DNA of 64,000 bases. Source: VAZQ01 sp045811525. GTDB taxonomy: Bacteria > Pseudomonadota > Alphaproteobacteria > Rhizobiales > Xanthobacteraceae. This document shows, one piece after another, positions 16,871-25,605 of the stretch. The stretch covers positions 1-64,000 of the forward strand of contig JBJMTV010000014.1 in NCBI GenBank assembly GCA_045811525.1, given 5' to 3'. Position 1 is the first letter of the stretch, and the number at the start of each line of letters is the position of its first letter. The notes beneath the pieces were generated by a model. The model made no database searches. It saw only the letters and a program-made list of their open reading frames with translations, and had not been told where the DNA came from. The position numbers were made by a program, and so were the translations under genes.

Positions 16871-18421
16871 ATGAGTCAGCGTGTTCTGGTCGTTGATGAC
16901 GATCCCGTGCAGCGCCGCCTTCTCGACAATATGGTGCGCAAGCTCGGCTACGAGCCGCTGCTTCTAGAAGGCGGCGAAGCCGCCGTGGCCATGCTCACGG
17001 GCCCGGATGCGGCGCTCTTCAACGCGGTCGTGCTCGACCTCGTGATGCCCGACCTCGATGGGCTCGGCGTGCTTGCACGTCTGCGTGAAGCGGGCGTCGC
17101 GATCCCTGTCATTGTGCAGACGGCTCATGGCGGCATCGACAATGTGATCACGGCGATGCGTGCGGGCGCCATGGATTTCGTGGTCAAGCCCGTCGGGCTA
17201 GAGCGCCTGCAGGTTTCCTTGCGCAACGCCCTTGCCGCGAGCGCCCTTGAAGGTGAGCTTGCGCGCGTCAAACGAAGCCGCTCCGGAACGTTGAGCTTCA
17301 AGGACGTCATTACCCGCAGCCCGCGCATGCAGAGCGTGTTGCAGACTGCGGCAAAAGCAGCCGGCTCCGCCATTCCGGTGCTCATCGAAGGCGAATCCGG
17401 TGTCGGCAAAGAGCTGGTCGCGCGCGCGATCCACGGCTCCGGCGCGCGGCGCGCCCACCCTTTCGTTGCAGTCAACTGCGGCGCAATCCCCGACAATCTC
17501 GTGGAGTCGATCCTGTTCGGTCATGAGCGCGGCGCTTTCACCGGCGCAACCGAGCGGCACACCGGTAAGTTCGTCGAGGCCTCGGGCGGGACGCTGTTTC
17601 TCGATGAGGTCGGAGAGCTTCCGCCCGCGGCGCAGGTGAAGCTTCTGCGCGCCATCCAGGAGGGCGAGGTAGAACCGGTGGGCGCACGCAAGCCGGTGAA
17701 GGTGGACGTGCGGCTGATCTCCGCCACCAACCGCGACCTGATCAGGGATGTCCAGCAATCACGCTTTCGTGAGGATCTGTTCTACCGGCTGCATGTTTTT
17801 CCCATCACCATCCCGCCGCTGCGCGAGCGCGTCGAGGACATCCCCGAGCTGGCGCGCCATTTTCTCGCGCGGTTCGCCGCCGAGGAGGGCAAACGCACGA
17901 CAATCATCACGGCTGACGCCATGGAGGTGTTGCGCAAGTACCGGTGGCCCGGCAACGTGCGCCAGCTTGAGAATGCCGTGTTTCGCGCCGTTGTGCTCGC
18001 CGAGGCCGACGCAGTCGGCCGCGATCAGTTCCCGCAAATCGCGGCGCAGCTCGCGCATGGGCTTCCCGAAGCTGAGCTCGCGCCGCGGCTTTCCCAGGAC
18101 GAGCCGCACGCGATCGACGACGCTCCTCCTCACTACGCGGAAGGCTTGAACGTGGAAGGCTTGAACCGGCAAGAGCCTCCGGCGCAGGGGCCTGTGGCGC
18201 AGGGCGCGGGCGGCGTCCTGCCGTTGCTGGGTCCCTCCGGCGACTTGCGGCCGCTCGAGGAGATCGAAGCCGAGGTCATCCGTTTTGCCATCACGTACTA
18301 TCGCGGTCAGATGTCGGAAGTGGCGCGACGGCTGCGCATCGGACGCTCGACTCTCTATCGCAAGCTCGATTCTCTCGGCCTCGGTGACGAAACGTCCGGC
18401 ACTGACGCGCCCGCGTTGTAA
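16871..18421 (+). CDS. NtrC-class sigma-54-dependent response regulator
   Basis: A 516-residue three-domain regulator. The receiver domain (1-120) has the acidic pocket DDD (9-11) and phosphoacceptor Asp56. The AAA+ domain starts at about residue 135, with Walker A GESGVGKE at about 174 and the sigma-54-contacting GAFTGA at 221-226. A Fis-type helix-turn-helix lies at the C terminus (EVARRLRIGRSTLYRKL). The start MSQRVLVVDDD follows CAGGAGTGAC; a longer upstream frame lacks support. No partner histidine kinase is in the window. The next genes encode peptidoglycan-active proteins, so an envelope role is possible but unproven. Confidence 0.93.
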   Translation: MSQRVLVVDDDPVQRRLLDNMVRKLGYEPLLLEGGEAAVAMLTGPDAALFNAVVLDLVMPDLDGLGVLARLREAGVAIPVIVQTAHGGIDNVITAMRAGAMDFVVKPVGLERLQVSLRNALAASALEGELARVKRSRSGTLSFKDVITRSPRMQSVLQTAAKAAGSAIPVLIEGESGVGKELVARAIHGSGARRAHPFVAVNCGAIPDNLVESILFGHERGAFTGATERHTGKFVEASGGTLFLDEVGELPPAAQVKLLRAIQEGEVEPVGARKPVKVDVRLISATNRDLIRDVQQSRFREDLFYRLHVFPITIPPLRERVEDIPELARHFLARFAAEEGKRTTIITADAMEVLRKYRWPGNVRQLENAVFRAVVLAEADAVGRDQFPQIAAQLAHGLPEAELAPRLSQDEPHAIDDAPPHYAEGLNVEGLNRQEPPAQGPVAQGAGGVLPLLGPSGDLRPLEEIEAEVIRFAITYYRGQMSEVARRLRIGRSTLYRKLDSLGLGDETSGTDAPAL

Positions 18422-18467
18422 TCTGGTTACACCCTTCGCAAAAACGCCCGATAAAGACTGCAACAGG

Positions 18468-18493
18468 TTGGCGCGCGGGAAATCCCGCGCCAA
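18468..18493. terminator. Terminator-like hairpin after the response regulator
   Basis: Arms TTGGCGCG (18468-18475) and CGCGCCAA (18486-18493) are perfect complements around a CGGGAAATCC loop. It lies 47 bp after the regulator stop. No T run follows on the plus strand, so termination would be weak or factor-assisted. Confidence 0.4.
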
Positions 18494-18635
18494 AATCGGC
18501 CCCATTCGTTTTACAAGGTGACGGTGCACCTGTTGTCCGCGGATGCGTTTGCACGCGCTCGGGCCTGGTGCGAGCGGGGATCAACTGCTGGACCGGCAAG
18601 AAAGCACGGGCTCAGCTGCTCGGGGGAGAAGCTTC

Positions 18636-20744
18636 ATGAAGGCCGCCTGTCATAACCGCATCCTTGCGAGCACGGCTCTTGCACTGATCCTGGCGCTGCC
18701 AGTCGCGGCGCGCGCCCAAGACCCCGGCGCTCAACAGGCCGAGGCTCAACAGGCCGGCGCGCTGGTCACGGCAGCTGGGGCGGAGATCGGCGATTCGTCG
18801 GCTCCCCTGAGCATACCGACAGCAGCAACGCCAACAGTCGCAACACCGGCAGCAGCAACGCCCGCAGCGCCGACGCCGGCAGCGGCAACGCCGACAATAG
18901 AGGGAGCGACGGAGACCACCCGAGCCGTGCCGGCGGTTGCCCCAGCGGCACCTGCCGCTGCCCCGGTTGCAACGCCCTCTGCGGCCCCGCAGACGACCGC
19001 TGCCCCAGCAGCAGCTGCTGCTCCCGCGCCCGCCCCCTCCCCCGCGTCTGTGACCGAGGCGGCCGCCCCGGCCGATCCGCTCGCGGCACTCGATGCGGCC
19101 GACCGGCCGGTCGCAGAAAAGATCGTGGAGCTGTTCGCAGGCAAGGCCGACAAGATTTTTGCCGGCAAGAAGGAGCGCGCGGCCGTCGAAGCCTTTTATC
19201 GCAATCGCAATCTTGCGCCGCTTTGGCTCGATAAAGGCATCGAAAATGCACGCGCCAAGCTCGTGGCAGCAAGGCTCAAAGCAGCCGATGCGGATGGCCT
19301 CATTGCCAGCGAGTACAAGCTTCCGGCTTTGACAGGAAGCCCCGAGGCGCTCGCCGAGGCCGAGTTGAAGTTCACACAAACCGTGCTGACATTCGCCCGC
19401 CATTTGCAGGCCGGGCGCTTCCCATACAGCCGCGTCACTCACAACAATATCGAGCTGCCGCAAGCACCGCCCGAGACCGGCGATGTGCTCACCAAGCTTG
19501 CCGAAGCGACAAATGCAGGCCAAGTGCTCGACGGCTTCAGCCCTCCGCAACCCGCATACAAGGCCCTCAAGAACGCCCTTGCGGACTTGCGCGGCAAGGG
19601 CGGCGGCGCCGGCAAGGACATTGCCGATGGTCCGGTGCTCAAGCTCGTCGCCAAGAAGCCCATGGAGGACCCGCGCGTGCCGCAATTGCGCGAGCGACTT
19701 GGGCTGGCGGGCGAGTCTTCAGACCTCAAGTATGACGGCAAGCTTGCGGAGGCGGTGAAGAAGTTTCAGCGCGGGGCCGAGCTGCCGCCGACCGGCAACC
19801 TCGATTCCCGCACTATCCACGAGCTCAACGGCCCCACCCACGACAAGCAGATCGACATCATCCTTGCCAACATGGAGCGCTGGCGCTGGTACCCGCGCGA
19901 CCTCGGCAAGGCCTATTCCATGGTCAATCAGCCCGACTTCACGCTGAAGGTGGTGAAGGATGGCGCGACCGTGTGGACCACGCGCGTGGTGATCGGAAAG
20001 CCCAGCATGCAGACGCCGCTGCTCAGCGAGACCATGAAGTACATCACCATCAATCCGACCTGGAACGTCCCGCCCTCGATCGTGCACAACGAGTACCTGC
20101 CGGCTCTCGCGCAGGATCCGACCGTGCTCGCTCGCATGGGGCTGAAGGTCTCCACCAATCGCGACGGCAGTGTCCACATTTACCAGCCCCCGGGCGAGGC
20201 GAATGCGCTCGGACGCATCCGTTTCAACTTCCCCAACCGCTTCCTGGTTTATCAACATGATACGCCGGACAAGCACATGTTCGGCCATGACGTGCGCGCC
20301 TACAGCCATGGCTGCATGCGCGTGCAGGACCCCGCGAAATATGCCGAGGTTCTCTTCAACATTGCGCGTCCGACGGAGAATTGGTCGGCGGAGCGGGTCA
20401 AGAAGATGTTCGGCGCGGGGGAAACCGACATCCAGATCCAGCCGACTCCGATCTGGGTGCACCTCACCTATCAGACCGCGTTTGTGGATGACGACGGCAA
20501 GCTGCAGATGCGGCGCGATGTTTACAATCTCGACGGCCACATGATTGCAGCGATCAAGAGCGAGCGCGGCAGCGTCGAGCCGGCGCCCGAGCGCAAGCGC
20601 GAGCAGGAGGTCGCATCATCCTCCTCCTCTCCGCGCCGCGCGCTCATGCCGGCGCAGCGGACCGCCACGTCGTTCTTCGAAGCGCTGTTTGGCGGACCGC
20701 AGGTTGCGCCACGGCCCGTTCCGCCGCGCCGCGTTGTCCGTTAG
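18636..20744 (+). CDS. L,D-transpeptidase (YcbB/LdtD-like, YkuD domain)
   Basis: A 702-residue exported enzyme. A signal peptide ends near ARA-QDP (about residue 27). It is followed by a ~130-residue low-complexity linker rich in Ala, Pro and Thr, then a scaffold domain, a peptidoglycan-binding segment (KKFQRGAELPPTGNLDSRT) and the YkuD catalytic domain. The active-site motif is SHGCMRV with nucleophile Cys560. Such enzymes form 3-3 cross-links in peptidoglycan. The start MKAACHN is chosen because it begins the signal peptide and follows GGGGGAGAAGC. The C-terminal ~60 residues are basic and Pro-rich. Confidence 0.93.
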   Translation: MKAACHNRILASTALALILALPVAARAQDPGAQQAEAQQAGALVTAAGAEIGDSSAPLSIPTAATPTVATPAAATPAAPTPAAATPTIEGATETTRAVPAVAPAAPAAAPVATPSAAPQTTAAPAAAAAPAPAPSPASVTEAAAPADPLAALDAADRPVAEKIVELFAGKADKIFAGKKERAAVEAFYRNRNLAPLWLDKGIENARAKLVAARLKAADADGLIASEYKLPALTGSPEALAEAELKFTQTVLTFARHLQAGRFPYSRVTHNNIELPQAPPETGDVLTKLAEATNAGQVLDGFSPPQPAYKALKNALADLRGKGGGAGKDIADGPVLKLVAKKPMEDPRVPQLRERLGLAGESSDLKYDGKLAEAVKKFQRGAELPPTGNLDSRTIHELNGPTHDKQIDIILANMERWRWYPRDLGKAYSMVNQPDFTLKVVKDGATVWTTRVVIGKPSMQTPLLSETMKYITINPTWNVPPSIVHNEYLPALAQDPTVLARMGLKVSTNRDGSVHIYQPPGEANALGRIRFNFPNRFLVYQHDTPDKHMFGHDVRAYSHGCMRVQDPAKYAEVLFNIARPTENWSAERVKKMFGAGETDIQIQPTPIWVHLTYQTAFVDDDGKLQMRRDVYNLDGHMIAAIKSERGSVEPAPERKREQEVASSSSSPRRALMPAQRTATSFFEALFGGPQVAPRPVPPRRVVR

Positions 20745-20757
20745 CAGACGAGTCCCT

Positions 20758-20792
20758 CGTCAGCAGAGGATGCACGCCCTCCTCTGCTGACG
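20758..20792 (+). terminator. Terminator hairpin after the L,D-transpeptidase
   Basis: A perfect 13-bp stem, CGTCAGCAGAGGA (20758-20770) and TCCTCTGCTGACG (20780-20792), encloses a 9-base loop and starts 14 bp after the stop codon. TTGTTCGCTTGGTTGTT follows, a moderately T-rich tail, so this is a good intrinsic terminator candidate. Confidence 0.75.
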
Positions 20793-21020
20793 TTGTTCGC
20801 TTGGTTGTTAAAGGTTTCTTTGGCCTATCATTAACTGAGGCTAGCTTTCGCCATAGTCCCCTGGCATCGTTCATGGATCGGGGGGGACGGGCGCGCTAGC
20901 CTGGCGTTGCCATCCCAATTTAACAGTGCGTTAGCCATATTCGTCGCACATACGCGGCGAATAAGCGGCGTTGCTCGCAGTGCAGACTGCGAGCGCGAGC
21001 GCCATAGAGGTGGGGGGCAC

Positions 21021-22694
21021 GTGCCGAGCCAAGGCGCACACAAGCTTGCATCGTCGCTGTGCCCGGCCCGCGCAATCTCTTGCTGCAGCATCGCCGCCTT
21101 GCTCGCCGTTCTCGTACAGCCCGTCACGGGGGCGAGGGCGCAGGGTGAGACGCGCACGATCTCCTTCCACCACACGCACACGAACGAAGACCTCACCGTC
21201 ACCTATAAGCGCAATGGTCGCTACGACGAGGAGGCGCTCAAGAAAATCAACAATGTGCTGCGCGACTGGCGCGCGAGCGAGCCGATCACCATGGACCCGC
21301 AGGTGATCGATCTTTTATGGGAAGTGCATCGCGAGGTCGGCGCAAAGGAGCCCATCTCGATCGTGTGCGGGTATCGCTCACCCGGCACGAACGCCATGCT
21401 GCGCAGCCGCTCGAGTGGAGTGGCCAAGTTCAGCCAGCACATGAACGGCAAAGCCATCGATTTCTTCATTCCCGGCGTCTCGCTGCAGGAATTGCAGGCC
21501 GCCGGCCTGCGTGCACAGCGCGGGGGCGTCGGCATCTATCCCTCCTCTGGCTTTGTCCATATGGACACCGGCAGCGTTCGGCATTGGCCGCGCATGCCCG
21601 AGGCGCAGATGGCGCGCATCCTGGCGAAGGGTGGTCTCGCCAGTCAGTCCGCATCCGACAATGCGTCGAGCGGCACGATCGCACAGGCCTCGCTTGGCAA
21701 GCCATCGTTCCTGTCACGCGTATTCCGCGGCCAGGAGGAAGACGACAACGACGCCAGCACGGTCGCTGAAACGACGACCTCGCGCGGCGCTTCGGCTCGC
21801 TCCGCCAGAGGGGCGGCGCCCAAGGCGACCTCGGCGCAATCAGCAAGCCAAGAACGATCAAAAGAACGATCAAAAGAGCGATCACAAGAACGCTCGCAAG
21901 AACCGTCCAAAGGACGGACCGATAAGCCGCAACTTGCCTCCGCCACGCCTGCCGGGGCCAAGCTCGAGCTTGCCTCCGCCACATCAAAACCGGTGCGGTT
22001 GGCCCAAGCTGCGGTGGTCGCTCAGGCGAGCGCGGCTCCCGCTGCGCCGGCGAGCTCTGCCTCTGGTGCCGTGGCGAAAGAGCCCGCGCAGGAGCGCCGC
22101 TCTGCAGCAGCGGTTTCGGTCGCGGAGACCGCCCAGACCATTGTGCCGCGCACTCCCGCTGCAGTCCAAGAGCGCGTGCCCGCGGGCATCGCCATAGCCA
22201 GCGCCGATTCCGCGTTCACGGCAAGCTTTGCTCCTTGGCCGCTCGCCGGCCGCGCCGAGAAGCCGGCCGCGCCGAATGCGCTCTCTTATGCGGCACAACC
22301 CAGCCCGATCGCCGCACTGCGCGGCCTGCCGGTGAGCTCGCCCGCTGCGCGCGGTGAAAGCGACAAAGACGAGGGCACGAGTACAGTGAAACGCGGCGAA
22401 GCTCTGCTGCAAGCTCCGGCAACCCTGGTCCAGGCAGGCGATCGGTTCAACGACCCATGGCTGCGCGCGATGATCGTGAGCCCAAGCGCCCAGGCCTTCA
22501 TGCGCGCCTCTCTGTTCGGCGAGCAGGACCTGCGCAGCCTCATTGCGCACATGCATAAGCCTGCATCGGCGGTGCTGATCACCTTCAAAGCAGACCCGAA
22601 TGTTGGGGTACCCACGGAGAAGTTCAGCGGCAGTGCCGTGGTGTTCGTCTCAACGGTTTCTTTCGCGGGACCGCGGACGGCGGCACTACGCTGA
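21021..22694 (+). CDS. Exported DUF882 (M15-like) murein peptidase-type protein with long disordered tail
   Basis: A 557-residue protein. It has a signal-like hydrophobic segment (SIAALLAVLVQPVTGARA), then a DUF882/M15 domain with metal-ligand motifs SQHMNGKAID and FVHMD, as in YcbK-type proteins. After about residue 210 the chain becomes low-complexity, rich in Ser, Ala, Glu and Arg, with a 12-bp tandem repeat. A conserved-looking ~70-residue tail follows (NDPWLRAMIVSPSAQAFMRAS). The start GTG at 21021 is preferred for its GAGGTGGGGGG ribosome-binding site; the frame is open upstream to 20907. A role in peptidoglycan hydrolysis is inferred. Confidence 0.82.
   Translation: MPSQGAHKLASSLCPARAISCCSIAALLAVLVQPVTGARAQGETRTISFHHTHTNEDLTVTYKRNGRYDEEALKKINNVLRDWRASEPITMDPQVIDLLWEVHREVGAKEPISIVCGYRSPGTNAMLRSRSSGVAKFSQHMNGKAIDFFIPGVSLQELQAAGLRAQRGGVGIYPSSGFVHMDTGSVRHWPRMPEAQMARILAKGGLASQSASDNASSGTIAQASLGKPSFLSRVFRGQEEDDNDASTVAETTTSRGASARSARGAAPKATSAQSASQERSKERSKERSQERSQEPSKGRTDKPQLASATPAGAKLELASATSKPVRLAQAAVVAQASAAPAAPASSASGAVAKEPAQERRSAAAVSVAETAQTIVPRTPAAVQERVPAGIAIASADSAFTASFAPWPLAGRAEKPAAPNALSYAAQPSPIAALRGLPVSSPAARGESDKDEGTSTVKRGEALLQAPATLVQAGDRFNDPWLRAMIVSPSAQAFMRASLFGEQDLRSLIAHMHKPASAVLITFKADPNVGVPTEKFSGSAVVFVSTVSFAGPRTAALR
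21851..21910 (+). repeat. 12-bp tandem repeat inside the DUF882 gene
   Basis: Five 12-bp units lie in tandem. Units 1 and 2 (AGAACGATCAAA) are identical, units 3 and 4 are close and unit 5 is degenerate. They encode a repeating four-residue charged motif of the form E-R-S-K/Q in the disordered tail. The period is a multiple of three, so copy-number change keeps the frame. Confidence 0.85.
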
Positions 22695-22870
22695 TTTGAT
22701 TTTGGCGCGCGCGAGAAGGACGCGCGCACCGAGTTGCAGCTTACGGTCGGGGGATCGCTGGGCGGCGCGCGCCGCGAGTTGGGAAACCAGCTCGCGGCGC
22801 AAACTTTTGTGGGGTTCTGTCGAGCGTAACCTGCCCGTTTCACTCACGTCCGCCGATAATACGTGGGGCC

Positions 22871-23146
22871 TCAGTTGAGCATGCCGAGGGCATGCATGTA
22901 GGTCTCGAGCACGCTCTCCTGCTCGCGCCTCTCGTCAGCATCGAGCTTGCGCAAGCGCACGATGGTGCGCAACGCCTTGGTGTCGAAGCCGTTGCCTTTG
23001 GCCTCGGCATAGACATCGCGAATGTCGTCGGAAAGCGCCTTCTTCTCTTCCTCGAGCCGCTCGACGCGCTCAACGAACGCCTTGAGCTGATCCTTTGCGA
23101 AGCGCGCGGCGGGCTGATCGTCGTTGACGGCAGCGGCAGTGTCCAT
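22871..23146 (-). CDS. gapR: GapR-family nucleoid protein (DUF2312/UPF0335)
   Basis: A 91-residue, mostly helical protein with the family core FAKDQLKAFVERVERLEEEK followed by IRDVYAEAKGNGFD. In Caulobacter, GapR binds overtwisted AT-rich DNA ahead of replication forks and RNA polymerase. The start MDTAAAV is chosen for the strong GGAGGAGGG ribosome-binding site upstream. The long antiparallel coiled coil is apparent from the charged heptads in residues 18-50. It is a separate transcription unit from DUF1244, which lies upstream on the same strand. Confidence 0.9.
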   Translation of the reverse strand: MDTAAAVNDDQPAARFAKDQLKAFVERVERLEEEKKALSDDIRDVYAEAKGNGFDTKALRTIVRLRKLDADERREQESVLETYMHALGMLN

Positions 23147-23255
23147 GAAACCCTCCTCCAGAGACTCGCACGAGTGGATGGGCAAGGTTTCGGAACGCGT
23201 CAGCGTAAGCAAGCCGCGATGCTATTCTTCCCCCGGAGTACACAGGGCGAAAAAA

Positions 23256-23558
23256 CTAATGCTTGTGCGTGCTTTTTTCGAAGGCGGCCTGCTGCTCCTT
23301 CGTTGCTTCCTTCTGGTGCTTCGCCTTCCATTCATCGTAAGGCATGCCATAGATCGCCTTGCGGCTTTCGTCCTTGGACATGGCGACGCCGCGGTCGTCC
23401 GCGGCGTCCTTCATCCAGTTCGAAAGGCAGTTGCGGCAGAAGCCGGCGAGGTTCATCAAATCGAGGTTCTGCACGTCAGTGCGGGCGCGCAAATGCTCCA
23501 CCAGGCGGCGAAATGCGGCAGCTTCGAGCTCTGTGCGAGTCTTCTCGTCAAGCGCCAT
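23256..23558 (-). CDS. DUF1244 family protein
   Basis: A 100-residue, mainly helical cytosolic protein of unknown function, conserved across alphaproteobacteria and some gammaproteobacteria. The signature GFCRNCLSNW contains Cys41 and Cys44, a possible metal site or redox pair. YGMPYDEWKAKHQ near the C terminus is also conserved. The tail is Lys/His-rich. It lies 109 bp upstream of gapR on the same strand. Confidence 0.85.
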   Translation of the reverse strand: MALDEKTRTELEAAAFRRLVEHLRARTDVQNLDLMNLAGFCRNCLSNWMKDAADDRGVAMSKDESRKAIYGMPYDEWKAKHQKEATKEQQAAFEKSTHKH

Positions 23559-23705
23559 GAACGAAGCCTCCTTTTGCAGCGAGCGTCAGGACACGACCTG
23601 TCGAACCAACGCACTTTGAGGATAATGATCGCAGGTGCTGTTTTCCAGGTCCGCACTCCGGCCTCACCCTAACCGGAACGTCGCTGAGTAAGTCGAGGTC
23701 GAGAA

Positions 23706-24995
23706 TTGAGGCACACGCCGCGCGCCTTTCTGGAGGGCCTTTATCAGGCGGCGGTGGCGGCCGCACAACCCGCAGCTTGCCTGCCCGGGCACTTGCCTCC
23801 GCCGCGGGCCGGCCGACTCGTCATTCTCGCCGCGGGCAAGGCGGCGGGCTCGATGACGGAGCTCGCCGAGCAGCACTATCTCGAGACCTGCGGCCTGAGC
23901 GCGGACCGGATCACCGGCCTCGCCACCACGCGCGAGGGCTACGGCCGGCCAACTCGCCGCGTGCGGCTCGTTGAAGCCGGACACCCAGTACCGGAGGCCG
24001 CAAGCGTGTCGGCCGCGACAGAGGCGCTTGCACTGGCCGAGGCGGCAACGCGCGATGATCTCGTTCTGGTGCTGATCTCGGGCGGCGCCTCGGCCAACTG
24101 GGTTGCGCCCGCCCCCGGGGTGACACTCGCGGACAAGCAGGCCGTCACCCGGGCACTGCTGGCGTCGGGGGCCACAATCGTGGAGATCAACACGGTTCGC
24201 AAGCATCTGTCACGCATCAAGGGCGGCCGGCTTGCGCGTTCTGCTCATCCTGCGCGCGTGGTGGCGATCGGCATTTCCGACGTGCCGCATGATGACCCGG
24301 CGGTGATCGGGTCAGGACCGACCGTGCCGGATGCGACGACGCTCGCCGACGCGCGGGAAGTCGTCGCACGCTATGGCCTCCGCGTCCCCGAGGCGGTCAC
24401 CAGGGCTTTGGCCGACCCCGGTAATGAGAGCCCCAAGCCGGGCGATCCGATCTTCGCGAATACGTCGTTCGTGCTCGCCGCCCACCCGGCACAGATGCTG
24501 GAGGCCGCGCACCAGGCAGCACGTCGCGCAGGCTACGAATGTGTGTTGCTCGGAAGCGACCTCGAAGGCGAGGCGCGCGACGTTGCCGCTGCCCAGGCGA
24601 GGCTTGCCCTCTCAATCAAGGCGGAGGGGCGACGCGCCGTCATTCTCTCGGGCGGCGAGCTCACCGTCACCCTGCGCGGCAAAGGGCGCGGCGGTCCCAA
24701 TCAGGAATATGCGCTGGAACTTGCAGTCGCGCTCGCCGGCGCCGAGGGGATTTTCGCGCTCGCGGGCGACACCGACGGCACCGACGGCGGCGGAGGGCGT
24801 CCTGACGATCCTGCGGGGGCTTTTGTCGACCAAACCACCCTCACGCGTGCCCGGGCGCTTGGCCTCGATCCGGCCCACTTTCTAAATGACAACAATTCGA
24901 CGGCATTCTTCGAAAGACTTGGGGACTTGCTGGTGCCGGGTCCAACCTTCACCAACGTGAACGACTTTCGCGCGATCCTTGTTGACGGCGGCTGA
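23706..24995 (+). CDS. Glycerate 2-kinase (MOFRL/GckA type)
   Basis: A 429-residue enzyme that phosphorylates D-glycerate to 2-phosphoglycerate. It has the N-terminal DUF4147 domain (AAGKAAGSM, ISGGASANW, INTVRKHLSRIKGGRLA) and the C-terminal MOFRL domain (SGGELTVTLRGKGRGGPNQEYAL, split by the usual glycine-rich turn, then AGDTDGTDG). The start appears to be TTG, preceded by GAGGTCGAG; no better ATG is near. Pyruvate kinase lies downstream on the same strand, consistent with routing glycerate into lower glycolysis. Confidence 0.92.
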   Translation: MRHTPRAFLEGLYQAAVAAAQPAACLPGHLPPPRAGRLVILAAGKAAGSMTELAEQHYLETCGLSADRITGLATTREGYGRPTRRVRLVEAGHPVPEAASVSAATEALALAEAATRDDLVLVLISGGASANWVAPAPGVTLADKQAVTRALLASGATIVEINTVRKHLSRIKGGRLARSAHPARVVAIGISDVPHDDPAVIGSGPTVPDATTLADAREVVARYGLRVPEAVTRALADPGNESPKPGDPIFANTSFVLAAHPAQMLEAAHQAARRAGYECVLLGSDLEGEARDVAAAQARLALSIKAEGRRAVILSGGELTVTLRGKGRGGPNQEYALELAVALAGAEGIFALAGDTDGTDGGGGRPDDPAGAFVDQTTLTRARALGLDPAHFLNDNNSTAFFERLGDLLVPGPTFTNVNDFRAILVDGG

Positions 24996-25015
24996 CCCTC
25001 CGACAGTATTCACGC

Positions 25016-25040
25016 TTGGGAATTTCACGGTTGGGAATTT
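25016..25040 (+). promoter_or_regulatory. Direct repeat upstream of DUF1036-pyk
   Basis: TTGGGAATTT occurs twice, at 25016-25025 and 25031-25040, with a 15-bp period, ending 7 bp before the DUF1036 start. It is AT-rich compared with its surroundings. It could be a regulator site or an unusual leader; nothing shows which. Confidence 0.35.
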
Positions 25041-25047
25041 AGGCGCG

Positions 25048-25605
25048 ATGCGACGGCAGCTGATGGGAATTGGAACTTGGCGCGCGCTGCAGCGGCTCGG
25101 CGCCGCCATCGCGGTAACCCTCGTTGCCTTTACCGCACTGGATGACGAGGCACGCGCGGATTTCCGTCTCTGCAACAATACCAGCAACAAGGTTGGCATC
25201 TCGGTCGGCTACAAGGAAAACGAGGGCTGGACTACCGAAGGGTGGTGGAACCTGCCGGCGCGCAGCTGCGAAACGCTGTTGCGCGGCGGACTGGTGGCCC
25301 GCTTCTACTACATCTATGCGGTGGACTATGATCGCGGCGGCGAGTGGTCGGGCCAAGCGTTCATGTGTACCCGCGAGAAGGAATTCACCATCCGCGGCAC
25401 GGAGGACTGCCTCGCGCGCGGCTATGATCGCACCGGCTTCTTCGAGGTCGATACTGGCGACCAGCCCTCGTGGACGGTTCAGCTGACGGAATCAGCCGAT
25501 CAGGTGCCAATGCAACCCTTACAGTCGCGCGTTCCGATGCTGCAGACGCCGGCACCGGCCGGCCGACCAGCGGCGCCGACCCCTGCGCCGCGAAGCCGAA
25601 ACTGA
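25048..25605 (+). CDS. Exported DUF1036 protein
   Basis: A 185-residue protein. A signal peptide (VTLVAFTALDDEARA) is followed by a DUF1036 domain starting DFRLCNNTSNKVGISVGYK, with cysteines in the typical places (LCNN, RSCE, FMCTR, EDCLARGY). The C terminus is Pro-rich. DUF1036 proteins are predicted periplasmic and of unknown function. The start MRRQLMG is chosen as the first methionine that gives a normal signal peptide; MGIGTW at 25063 is an alternative. Its TGA overlaps the pyruvate kinase ATG by one base (TGATG), so the two are translationally coupled. Confidence 0.85.
   Translation: MRRQLMGIGTWRALQRLGAAIAVTLVAFTALDDEARADFRLCNNTSNKVGISVGYKENEGWTTEGWWNLPARSCETLLRGGLVARFYYIYAVDYDRGGEWSGQAFMCTREKEFTIRGTEDCLARGYDRTGFFEVDTGDQPSWTVQLTESADQVPMQPLQSRVPMLQTPAPAGRPAAPTPAPRSRN

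Noticed and set aside
18800..19080. Repeated GCAACGCC-like units resembling a short-repeat array
   Set aside because: They encode the Ala/Pro/Thr linker of the L,D-transpeptidase. Units are irregular, without spacers of fixed length, so this is not CRISPR.
21851..21910. Tandem repeat considered as CRISPR or an iteron origin
   Set aside because: The units are contiguous without spacers and lie in frame inside a coding region; no replication gene is nearby.
22700..22735. GCGCGCG/CGCGCGC inverted repeat after the DUF882 gene
   Set aside because: It could form a stem, but it is simple alternating GC sequence with no T run in either direction, so I do not call a terminator.
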